46,534 nt of DNA from an uncultured Bacteroidota bacterium (lineage in GTDB: Bacteria; Bacteroidota; Bacteroidia; Chitinophagales; Chitinophagaceae): contig CAISOH010000319.1 of NCBI GenBank assembly GCA_903887005.1, positions 1 through 46,534 of the forward strand. Reading direction: 5' to 3'. Below are positions 25,698 to 32,984 of the stretch, piece by piece. The translations under genes and the position numbers were made by a program. Every line of letters begins with the position of its first letter. Position 1 is the stretch's first letter. Below the pieces are notes generated by a model. The model saw only the letters and a list, made by a program, of their open reading frames with translations. It was not told where the DNA came from and ran no database searches.

Positions 25698-26978
25698 TTA
25701 ATAGTGGCATTTCTGGCATTCAGTACCGCCCATTTCTGATTCAGTTACTCCGGTACGTTTGCCTGATTTGATCTCAGCATGATATTTTTCAAAAATGCTG
25801 TAATAATTATTATTTGCGAATTGAACATCTGTCTGGCGATGGCAGTTGATACACCAACCCATGGATAATGCTGCAAACTGGTAAACCTCATCCATTTCCT
25901 GAATCTGGCCATGGCAGCTCTGGCATTGTACCTTCCCTACCTTCACATGCTGAGAGTGGTTGAAATAAACGTGGTCAGGAAGGTTGTGGATCTTTACCCA
26001 CTGTATAGGTGTTGCGAGAATATTGCCATTGGCGTCACGTTTATAATCTTTCCTTACTGGATCCCATCCCGCATATTTGTAAAGCAATTGAATCTGTTCA
26101 GTACCATTAACTACATTGCCTTCTGCAGTTTTCAACGGGTGGTCTGCCTCTCCGCTATAGGAGTTGATTTGTTTATGGCAATTCATACACACGTTTGAAG
26201 AAGGTATCATGGCATGGCGGCTCTTTTCAGCGCCTGCATGGCAGTAAAGGCAGTTGATCTGGTTGATACCGGCATGTACTTTATGAGAATAGAAGATAGG
26301 CTGCAATGGCTGGTAGTTCTGCTGGCGACCTTCATTCACCGCGCCGTTTACTAACCAGTAACCCGACATGATAAAAATGATAATAGCAGTAATAGCTATT
26401 ACCAGTTTGCTCCTGTAAAGTGGTATTTCCTTTTCATTCCGGATACCCATTTTATCATTAGCAGCACGGCCAAGGGCCTTATTAGCGCGCCATAGTATAA
26501 TTACCAGCAATAAAAGAGATAATGTGATGACTGTATAAATCCAGCTATTGCTTTCAGTTGCACCACCTTCTGCCCCTGCGGCTGCCGGAGCGGCTGCAAC
26601 CGGAGCTTTGAAATCATCTACATATTTAAGTATTGCGTCAATTTCCTCTTTTGATAACTGAGGAAAAGGAGTCATCGGAACCTTGTTGAACTTGTTGAAT
26701 ATCGCAGTTGCAGTTGGATCTCCACTTGCTACCAGCGCGGCTGAGTTATGCACCCAGTTATACCCCCAATCCTTAGATGGAAATGTTTTGTCCATGTTCT
26801 GCAGTGCAGGCCCGGTTGCATCCTTTATTGGATTATGGCAGGCGGCGCAATTCGACATGAAAAGGGCTTTTCCATCGGGCGCAGCGATTGCAGAAAAGTT
26901 GCATAAAAGCAAAAAGAAAAAGAAGACAAATACGCTCCTCGAGCATATTTTACTCAGTGGCATTCTTGATTCTGGCAC
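25698..26978 (-). CDS. actA: Alternative complex III subunit ActA, monohaem plus pentahaem fusion
   Basis: First gene of the operon, 426 residues. A signal peptide ends near AIAA. Residues about 30-115 form a monohaem cytochrome c domain (CAACH). After an Ala-rich linker, a membrane helix (about 148-165) and a second (about 187-205), a pentahaem region carries CLYCH, CMNCH, CQSCH, CINCH and CQKCH. That makes six haem sites, one more than the five of the pentahaem ActA described first. A second in-frame ATG lies at 26963. A TAGTTTTG promoter element is about 45 bases upstream. Confidence 0.94.
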   Translation of the reverse strand: MPESRMPLSKICSRSVFVFFFFLLLCNFSAIAAPDGKALFMSNCAACHNPIKDATGPALQNMDKTFPSKDWGYNWVHNSAALVASGDPTATAIFNKFNKVPMTPFPQLSKEEIDAILKYVDDFKAPVAAAPAAAGAEGGATESNSWIYTVITLSLLLLVIILWRANKALGRAANDKMGIRNEKEIPLYRSKLVIAITAIIIFIMSGYWLVNGAVNEGRQQNYQPLQPIFYSHKVHAGINQINCLYCHAGAEKSRHAMIPSSNVCMNCHKQINSYSGEADHPLKTAEGNVVNGTEQIQLLYKYAGWDPVRKDYKRDANGNILATPIQWVKIHNLPDHVYFNHSQHVKVGKVQCQSCHGQIQEMDEVYQFAALSMGWCINCHRQTDVQFANNNYYSIFEKYHAEIKSGKRTGVTESEMGGTECQKCHY

Positions 26979-27324
26979 AGAAATATGTTTGAAAATGAAC
27001 TATCCTAATTATAAAAGCGTGTGCAAAACTACAATACAATCCTTAAAAATTATACATTTTTCAAAAAAAATTTATTCAGTAATGACGCGGGTTTCAGCGG
27101 TTATTTTATAAATATTTTTTTGAAATGTAACTTTATTATCACCATACTATTTTTTAAAATTCCTGATATTAATCAGGAAAACAATGCTAAAAAAATGATT
27201 TAATTTAATTTTTATTCATAGTTTTTTTATTAACTATCAAAATCTAAATTTCTTATTGTTTCCTACCAATCAATAGCTTATTTATATACAAATTCAATAA
27301 ACCTTTAAACAATGGTAAACAGAA
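26979..27324. other. Promoter region of the act-cox operon
   Basis: Very AT-rich, no gene on either strand. It lies between the SDR gene end and the actA start and contains the -7 element at 27024-27031. No terminator-like stem for the SDR gene was found. Confidence 0.5.
27024..27031 (-). promoter_or_regulatory. TAnnTTTG -7 element upstream of actA
   Basis: TAGTTTTG on the minus strand is an exact match. No TTG is found 17-21 bases further upstream. The leader would be about 38 nt. Confidence 0.4.
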
Positions 27325-28113
27325 TCATATACTCCCTGTCCTGCCACCATCCACCGGAATAGAGGCCCCATTTACATAAGCCGCTGCGGGGCTTGCCAGA
27401 AATGCCACCATTGCAGCTATTTCTTCCGGCTTACCAAATCGGCGTGCAGGTATTTCTTCCATCATCTCCTTTTCCACCTCTTCAATGCTTTTACCGCTCT
27501 TTGCCGATTTGCCGTTAAGAATACCTGACAACCGTTCAGTAGCAGTAGCCCCCGGCAATACATTATTTACAGTTATTCCAAACTGGCCCAATTCATTAGC
27601 CATCGTTTTTGCCCACGACGCCACTGCACCACGAATCGTATTAGATACACCCAGGCCATTCAAAGGTATTTTTACCGAGGTAGAAATAATATTAATAATA
27701 CGCCCATAGCCTTCACGCTTCATACCTTCGGCTACCAGCAAAGTAATCATATGATTGCAGATGAGGTGCTGGTTGAACGCATTAATAAACTCAACCGGCT
27801 GCGCCTTAGTGATAGGTCCGCTTGCAGGCCCTCCACTATTATTAATCAATATATGTATGATATTGCCTTTTATATATGCCGCTACCACTTCCCCTACCTG
27901 GTCCGGATTCGAATAATCCGCAACAAGATATTGATGTTTCAGGCCTCCATCAGCGGATAATGTCTTAACCGCCTCTTTTAGTTTATCCTCATTCCTCGAA
28001 ATCAGTACACAACGGGCACCCATTGAAGCCAGCGACTGGGCCGATGCCAGCCCTATTCCTTGTGTGCTTCCTCCAATAAGTGCAGTCTTACCCGTTAAGT
28101 CCAATGACAACAT
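27325..28113 (-). CDS. SDR family protein with substituted catalytic Tyr and Lys
   Basis: Rossmann-fold short-chain dehydrogenase/reductase-like protein, 262 residues. The cofactor site is intact: GGSTQGIG (14-21) and NNSGG (91-95). The catalytic Ser144 region (IISTS) is present, but where the family has YxxxK this protein has SNTIR, so Tyr becomes Ser157 and Lys becomes Arg161. The C-terminal YVNGASIPVDGG motif is typical. A divergent SDR subgroup with such a site is known; oxidoreductase activity by the usual mechanism is doubtful. A TACTTTTG element lies 7 bases before the ATG. Confidence 0.88.
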   Translation of the reverse strand: MLSLDLTGKTALIGGSTQGIGLASAQSLASMGARCVLISRNEDKLKEAVKTLSADGGLKHQYLVADYSNPDQVGEVVAAYIKGNIIHILINNSGGPASGPITKAQPVEFINAFNQHLICNHMITLLVAEGMKREGYGRIINIISTSVKIPLNGLGVSNTIRGAVASWAKTMANELGQFGITVNNVLPGATATERLSGILNGKSAKSGKSIEEVEKEMMEEIPARRFGKPEEIAAMVAFLASPAAAYVNGASIPVDGGRTGSI

Positions 28114-28120
28114 AAAGCGG

Positions 28121-28128
28121 CAAAAGTA
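28121..28128 (-). promoter_or_regulatory. TAnnTTTG -7 element of the SDR gene
   Basis: TACTTTTG on the minus strand ends 7 bases before the ATG at 28113, predicting a nearly leaderless mRNA. No clear TTG is found upstream. Confidence 0.4.
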
Positions 28129-28213
28129 AAATAAAAGATTAAAAACTCCTATTTTGTTGATTTAAAATTAATTGGAGTGAAAAAACCAATTTTTGTCTGC
28201 GTAAAATCATTCA

Positions 28214-28624
28214 TTAATCTGTTAGTTTAAAAACAATCGGGAGTGTATAATATACCTTTACAGGTTTCCCATCCTGCTTTCCAGGTATCCATGGCGGTAA
28301 ATTCTTTATTACCCTTAGAGCTTCTTCATCACAGCCACCTCCAATACCCTTTAAAATCTGACAATCAGATATAATACCATCTTCAGTTACTACGAATTTT
28401 ATTAATACCCGGCCTTCGATGTTATATTTCCGCGCGGTATCTGGATAATGTATATTTTCTGATAAATACTTGCTCAAGTCGTAGTTCGCTTTGGGCATTA
28501 CTTCTACATACCTAAAGATAGTGGGAGTGGGCCCAACTGCCGGAGTTTGCTGTGCGTTTACTGTTAACGTATATAATAAACATGCGGGTATAAAAAGATT
28601 TTTTAATTGCATAGTTTTTGTCAA
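28214..28624 (-). CDS. Secreted TonB C-terminal-domain protein
   Basis: A 136-residue protein with a signal peptide (ends near VNAQ, residue 25) and a TonB C-terminal domain (about 50-134) with RVLIKFVVTEDG, DCQILKGIGGGCDEEALR and PPWIPGKQDGKPVKVYY. There is no membrane-spanning anchor with proline-rich spacer, so it cannot couple to ExbBD as classical TonB does. It is a paralogue of the gene just upstream, with most of the domain nearly the same. Confidence 0.85.
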   Translation of the reverse strand: MTKTMQLKNLFIPACLLYTLTVNAQQTPAVGPTPTIFRYVEVMPKANYDLSKYLSENIHYPDTARKYNIEGRVLIKFVVTEDGIISDCQILKGIGGGCDEEALRVIKNLPPWIPGKQDGKPVKVYYTLPIVFKLTD

Positions 28625-28656
28625 TTTGCGTGTTTTTCAAATAGTGCCATCAATCA

Positions 28657-29085
28657 TTATTCCGGTAATTTAAATCCAATTGGGAGGGTAAAATAGACTT
28701 TTACATTCGCACCATTGCTTTTACATGGTATCCATGGAGGCATATTACCGACTGCTTTAAGCGCTTCTTCATCACATCCTCCGCCAATACCTTTCAAAAT
28801 CTCGCAATCAGAAATACTACCATCCACATTTACTGCAAACTTTATTATTACTCTACCTTCTATTCTTTTTTTTAAGGCAATTCTGGGATAATGTAAATTC
28901 TTTGCCAAATAATGTTCAATCTCATTTCCAGCCTTTGGAACCTTTGGAACCTCATAACCGTTAGATTCAGGATGACTAAACGAATAAGTTATACCATTAA
29001 TTACAGTATCTTGGGTAGGGTAATAATTCTGTCCATATACACATATTGCGCTGAGTAAACTGGTCACAAGCAGGATGTATTTCAT
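28657..29085 (-). CDS. Secreted TonB C-terminal-domain protein
   Basis: A 142-residue protein with a signal peptide (ends near VYGQ, residue 19) and a TonB C-terminal domain (about 58-141) with RVIIKFAVNVDG, DCEILKGIGGGCDEEALK and PPWIPCKSNGANVKVYF. It lies 32 bases before the paralogue at 28214-28624, most likely one transcript and a tandem duplication. Again there is no proline-rich spacer. Confidence 0.85.
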   Translation of the reverse strand: MKYILLVTSLLSAICVYGQNYYPTQDTVINGITYSFSHPESNGYEVPKVPKAGNEIEHYLAKNLHYPRIALKKRIEGRVIIKFAVNVDGSISDCEILKGIGGGCDEEALKAVGNMPPWIPCKSNGANVKVYFTLPIGFKLPE

Positions 29086-29141
29086 TGATTCAATTTAATA
29101 AATCTATAGATACCTCATTTTGTCTGTTCCATAAAAGTAAT

Positions 29142-29174
29142 AAAAAAACCGCCCTAAAATGTAAGGACGGCTTT
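29142..29174 (-). terminator. Rho-independent terminator of the T9SS protein gene
   Basis: On the minus strand GCCGTCCTTA pairs (one G-U) with TAGGGCGGT across a short loop, followed by TTTTTTTATT. It is about 45 bases past the stop at 29219. Confidence 0.8.
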
Positions 29175-29218
29175 TATGTTCAAAATATAGGAAACTCACC
29201 CTTAAGGATTGGGTATTT

Positions 29219-29659
29219 TTATTGTTTAACCACTTTTAGATTGTAATAATCAAGACTTGTCCCGAATACACGCACACTATATAAACCTGTCGGTAATCTG
29301 CTCATGTCCACATCCAATATAGAGATCCCGGGAACATATTCATAAGAACGTTTTACCACACCATTCAGATCTATTACTTTCACTGATACCGTACCTATAG
29401 ATGGTGCAGGCAGTGCAATACGCGTGCTACTTGTAACCGGATTTGGGTAAACAAGCAATGCATTAGCAATATTGCCGTGAAGTGTAGTAATTCCGGTAGT
29501 ACCGCTTGAAGGCACATCCGATATTGAATTTGGAGGGCTGACATTATCCATTGTAAAAATAGAATTGGAATTCGCAGTACCAATAAGAGTCTGGGCTTCT
29601 GAAGTTGCGGAGTGTAATAAACCTGCGCCAAATGCTATTGCAAATAATATCTTTTTCAT
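29219..29659 (-). CDS. Minimal type IX secretion sorting-domain protein
   Basis: A 147-residue protein: signal peptide (MKKILFAIAFGAGLL to SEAQ, about 1-23), a Ser/Thr/Asn-rich linker of about 45 residues, and a type A T9SS C-terminal sorting domain (about 69-147) with LLVYPNPVTSSTRIAL, VKVIDLNGVVKRSYEY, LPTGLYSVRVF and the terminal KVVKQ. The start at 29659 is chosen because a longer frame to 29704 would bury the signal peptide. It has no recognisable cargo domain. It is single-cistron, with its own terminator. Confidence 0.85.
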   Translation of the reverse strand: MKKILFAIAFGAGLLHSATSEAQTLIGTANSNSIFTMDNVSPPNSISDVPSSGTTGITTLHGNIANALLVYPNPVTSSTRIALPAPSIGTVSVKVIDLNGVVKRSYEYVPGISILDVDMSRLPTGLYSVRVFGTSLDYYNLKVVKQ

Positions 29660-29867
29660 GGTACCCCTTTTAAAGTTGAAGAATTGATTTCTAACCGTTT
29701 CCATTACCTCAAAAAAAACTATGCCATGTCAGGAAATGCTTTGTGAAAATTGGGGAGATCTGTTTAGGAACGTTGGAAAAAAAATTACAGCACCTGTTAC
29801 GTGTTAGGATCAAATACATGAATAAAACGAATGAAAGCTGATTTGTAAAACTACTACTTCCTGGTTT

Positions 29868-30446
29868 TCACTTTTGACTATTAACTTTCTCCGCTACCGC
29901 TTCCAGCGCTTCATAAAATTCATCTCCGTATTTACGTATGATCGCATCCTTCAGAAAAACATAGACGGGCACTTTCAGTGTCCTGCCGAGCTTGCAGGCG
30001 GGCTTGCACAGCGTTTCGCGGGGCTCATAATTTACAGCCTCGTAACCGGGATGCTCTATAATACGGATTGGAAATAAATGACAGGATATGGGCTTGCGGA
30101 AATCTGTTTTGCCTTCTTTCCAGGCTTTTTCTATACCGCATTTTACTGTTCCTTTTTCATCAGTAATCCCATAAACACAAATACCGCCGTTTACAGTGGG
30201 CGTTACATAGCCGTATTGGTTGTCAATAGTATGCGTTCCCTGATTTTCAATTTCGGAAATGTATTCCGGGGTGAAGTAAGATTTTATTTTTGGGTAAATC
30301 CGGGCTATTATTTTTGTTTCATCTTCGGTGAGCGGTGCGCCGCAGTCTCCGTCAACACAGCAGCCACCCTTACATTTATCCAGATCGCAAACAAATTGTT
30401 CCTCTACAATTTCATCACTCAGCAGTACATTATTTATTGCGATCAT
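29868..30446 (-). CDS. DUF3109 family cysteine-rich protein
   Basis: A cytoplasmic protein of 192 residues. The N-terminal cluster FVCDLDKCKGGCCVDGDCGA (about 18-37) and further Cys residues in GGICVYG, CGIEKAW, ISCHLFP and CKPACKLG suggest a metal or iron-sulphur site, as proposed for the DUF3109/YkgJ-like group. Biochemical function is not known. Length and Cys pattern match the family. Its 5' side is close to the stop of nothing else; the CBS gene lies downstream-in-coordinates on the same strand, 160 bases away. Confidence 0.88.
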   Translation of the reverse strand: MIAINNVLLSDEIVEEQFVCDLDKCKGGCCVDGDCGAPLTEDETKIIARIYPKIKSYFTPEYISEIENQGTHTIDNQYGYVTPTVNGGICVYGITDEKGTVKCGIEKAWKEGKTDFRKPISCHLFPIRIIEHPGYEAVNYEPRETLCKPACKLGRTLKVPVYVFLKDAIIRKYGDEFYEALEAVAEKVNSQK

Positions 30447-30507
30447 TCAGTCAAAAAATTAAAAGAAAAAAACAGAAAAAAATCAATAAAATCAGCTCAA
30501 TATTTAT

Positions 30508-30607
30508 TCAACCCCTGAAATCCCGAACAGAAAGCCAAATATCAGGTTCCCCGGAACTTGTCCCGATTTTTCCATCGGGAGGGTTCAGGGGTGTGGTCAG
30601 GGGTTTT
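30508..30607 (+). repeat. Copy 4 of TCCCCTTTAGGGG repeat family with nested hairpins, abutting a stop codon
   Basis: An outer pair CCCCTGAA/TTCAGGGG (30512-30519 with about 30583-30590) encloses GTTCC-CC-GGAAC (about 30545-30556) and TCCCGAT-TTTTCC-ATCGGGA (30562-30581). The right end AGGGGTTTTA contains the stop of the CBS gene on the minus strand. The block AAAGCCAAATATCAGGTTCC aligns with the left part of copies 1 and 5. Confidence 0.6.
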
Positions 30608-31268
30608 ACATGTTTATATAATTCATCAGCAAATTATATTTGCCTTCAATGTCCTCATTATTGGCTATTTCACCATACACTTCCTTTACATGGTAGTTGT
30701 GCCTTTCAAAAGAAGATACCACTGCTTCCAGCGCGTTACGGTTTAATTTCAGCGTTACTTCCAGCATGCCAATTTCATTGGTATGCAATTGCGTGTTAAG
30801 AACAACAACATCTTCATTTTCACATATCCGGGCAATTTCATACAGAGAATAATTTCTTGGTGTTATTTCCAATACAATGATCCCGCCCGGAGTATCAATA
30901 GCGCTGTATTCAACCATGTATTTTAAAAGGGTATCTTTAGTAATCGTACCAATATAATTATGCTCACTGTCTATAACGGGAAGTACCGATAAATTCATCT
31001 GGTGAAATATCCGTAATGCTTCTAACGGATGGGCGGAAGCTATAATAGCAGGTTTATAATGTAAGAAATCAGCAGTAGATAATGCAGCATTTGAATTTTC
31101 CTGGTTCAATAAGTCATTTTCCTGTATCAATGCCTCATACCTGCCGTCCTCTGTTACCATTGGCAATTGGGTGCATTTATTCTCTTCCATAATAGCCATT
31201 GCCCTGTCCCCGGAATCTCCGGGAGACAATACAGGGAATGATGGGGAAATTATTTGGTCCAGGTTCAT
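30606..31268 (-). CDS. Two-CBS-domain protein with C-terminal ACT-like region
   Basis: A 220-residue cytoplasmic protein. Two CBS motifs (about 8-65 and 70-128; SVLPVIDSEHNYIGTITKD is the clearest) form a Bateman module that usually binds an adenosyl ligand. Residues about 138-205 (GGIIVLEITPRNYSLYEIAR and HNYHVKEVYG) have the strand-helix pattern of an ACT-type domain. This combination is found in Bacteroidota and is thought to be regulatory. The stop codon is inside a repeat copy. Confidence 0.85.
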   Translation of the reverse strand: MNLDQIISPSFPVLSPGDSGDRAMAIMEENKCTQLPMVTEDGRYEALIQENDLLNQENSNAALSTADFLHYKPAIIASAHPLEALRIFHQMNLSVLPVIDSEHNYIGTITKDTLLKYMVEYSAIDTPGGIIVLEITPRNYSLYEIARICENEDVVVLNTQLHTNEIGMLEVTLKLNRNALEAVVSSFERHNYHVKEVYGEIANNEDIEGKYNLLMNYINM

Positions 31269-31352
31269 TTTTATACTTGGTATATAGTATGGACTGCAAA
31301 TCTCATACCAGATTATTATAGAGTCATAAAAATAAATAAAATGGCAATTCCA

Positions 31353-32144
31353 TTACAATGCATAACCTTTATGATAATTCTCAATTTTGTGTTTTGCAAG
31401 GAACCCGGATAGAATAGCATTAAATTCATCAGGCACCTCCATCATAGGGGCATGGCCGCATTTATCTATCCAGTGAAGCTCGGAATTAGGTAATATCTTA
31501 TGGAATTCCTCGGCTACAATAGGGGGGGTGATCGTATCGTTCCTGCCCCAGATAAGACAAACAGGCATTTTTATTTGCTGCAGTTCATCACCAAGATTAT
31601 GACGTATGGCTGATCTTGCAAGCGCTATGATCTTCAAAGCTATTAACCTGTTGTTGATGGCGCTGAATACTTCATCCACCACTTCTTTAGTCGCTACTTT
31701 CGGATCATAAAAAGTAAGTTCGGTTTTCTTCTGTACATAATTATAATCCCCCCGCTTGGGATAGGATTCGCCCATGCCATTTTCAAACAAGCCCGAACTG
31801 CCGGTTAAAGTAAGCGTCTTAATAAGCTCCTGGTGCTTCAGTGTATATACAAGCCCTATATGGCCACCTAAAGAATTGCCCAGAAGATGGATATCCTTAA
31901 TTTTAAGATGCTCTATAAATTTTGTAACATATCTTGACAGGCCTGAAACACTTGTTTCAATTAATGTAAGGTCGTAAAGCGGCAGCAAAGGAATAATAAC
32001 CCTATGGGTATTTTTGAAATAATCCATGAGGTCCTTGAAATTGCTCAACGCCCCGAAAAGACCATGTAGCAGCACTAATGGTTCTCCTTGTCCTTCATCT
32101 ACGTATTTAAATTTGCCTGAATGTTTTATTTCGTATTTCATCAA
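31353..32144 (-). CDS. Alpha/beta hydrolase
   Basis: A 263-residue alpha/beta hydrolase-fold enzyme with the oxyanion motif LHGLFG (26-31), nucleophile Ser91 in GNSLGGH, Asp203 in GRNDTITPP and His231 in CGHAPMMEVP. No signal peptide. The sequence resembles 2-hydroxy-6-oxo-dienoate hydrolase-like and lipase-like members, but the substrate cannot be assigned from sequence. A TAAGTTTG promoter element is about 48 bases upstream. Confidence 0.9.
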   Translation of the reverse strand: MMKYEIKHSGKFKYVDEGQGEPLVLLHGLFGALSNFKDLMDYFKNTHRVIIPLLPLYDLTLIETSVSGLSRYVTKFIEHLKIKDIHLLGNSLGGHIGLVYTLKHQELIKTLTLTGSSGLFENGMGESYPKRGDYNYVQKKTELTFYDPKVATKEVVDEVFSAINNRLIALKIIALARSAIRHNLGDELQQIKMPVCLIWGRNDTITPPIVAEEFHKILPNSELHWIDKCGHAPMMEVPDEFNAILSGFLAKHKIENYHKGYAL

Positions 32145-32192
32145 CTATGTTGCAGTAATTCTGCTAAAATACTATTGTTTAGCTTAAAAAAG

Positions 32193-32200
32193 CAAACTTA
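32193..32200 (-). promoter_or_regulatory. TAnnTTTG -7 element of the alpha/beta hydrolase gene
   Basis: TAAGTTTG on the minus strand; exact match to the consensus, no TTG at the expected distance. The predicted leader is about 40 nt. Confidence 0.35.
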
Positions 32201-32370
32201 CGCCAATTAGGTGCATAAGATTTTGTTGTATAACTATATTTTCGTTAGTCTTTATACCAAATGCCTTGATTTTATAATTGATTGGTTGTTCCAATAATGT
32301 CAATTTTCTTTTCAACTTAACGTGTTAAAGTCTTAGGTTCAAATAATTATTATTTACCCAACTAAAAAAA

Positions 32371-32982
32371 CTATATCTCCCCTGAGCCTTTGTAAAACCA
32401 CCTTAGATGAGCGCCTTTAATAAATTCATCTGGTTTAGTTTTTCTATTTGCTTTTTCATTCGTTAATTCGATGTAATAACTAAATGGTGTTATCTTGAAT
32501 TTAATAAACCTGCTTGTAGGTGCTGTTCTAACCATAGTCAGAATATGAACGTCCCAAACACATAAAACCATTGTGCTTGTATCAATTATCTCCTTACCAA
32601 ATGAATCTATTATCATACCTTTACATCCTAATTGATCGCGATACAGAGTAATTAATAATCTATCAGGAATAATTCCTTTTGTAAACATTGACGCATACTC
32701 TTTTGAATCCAGCAAAATGAAAATTTTAAATGAATCACAATCAATAGATGTATCTGTTTTTGATATAAAATTTGAATCAATAAAATACTTTTCGGGTTTA
32801 TATTGATATTTTACAATGATTTTGTCATAATACTTCTGCTGCAATTCATATAATTGGTATTCTCTAGCCAATATCTTTTTTTTACCACGACTATCTTTTT
32901 CGATATAATAATGATAATTGCAGGAGCAAAACAATCCCACTACGAAAAAGAAAGCTATTATGTATTGTTTTAATGTTTTCAT
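32371..32982 (-). CDS. Hypothetical lipoprotein
   Basis: A 203-residue protein with a lipoprotein signal: FFFVVGLFCSC with the acylated Cys near 19-21. The rest is rich in Lys, Ile, Tyr and Asp, with no recognised domain. It begins two bases after the priA stop, so it is probably co-transcribed with priA by position alone. It is notably AT-rich compared with priA, suggesting that it was inserted behind priA rather than sharing its role. Confidence 0.7.
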   Translation of the reverse strand: MKTLKQYIIAFFFVVGLFCSCNYHYYIEKDSRGKKKILAREYQLYELQQKYYDKIIVKYQYKPEKYFIDSNFISKTDTSIDCDSFKIFILLDSKEYASMFTKGIIPDRLLITLYRDQLGCKGMIIDSFGKEIIDTSTMVLCVWDVHILTMVRTAPTSRFIKFKITPFSYYIELTNEKANRKTKPDEFIKGAHLRWFYKGSGEI

Positions 32983-32984
32983 AT

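Noticed and set aside
22474-26978. ActA/ActB as a possibly new respiratory complex
   Set aside because: Gene order and motifs match the known alternative complex III; the molybdopterin-like part is known to lack cofactor.
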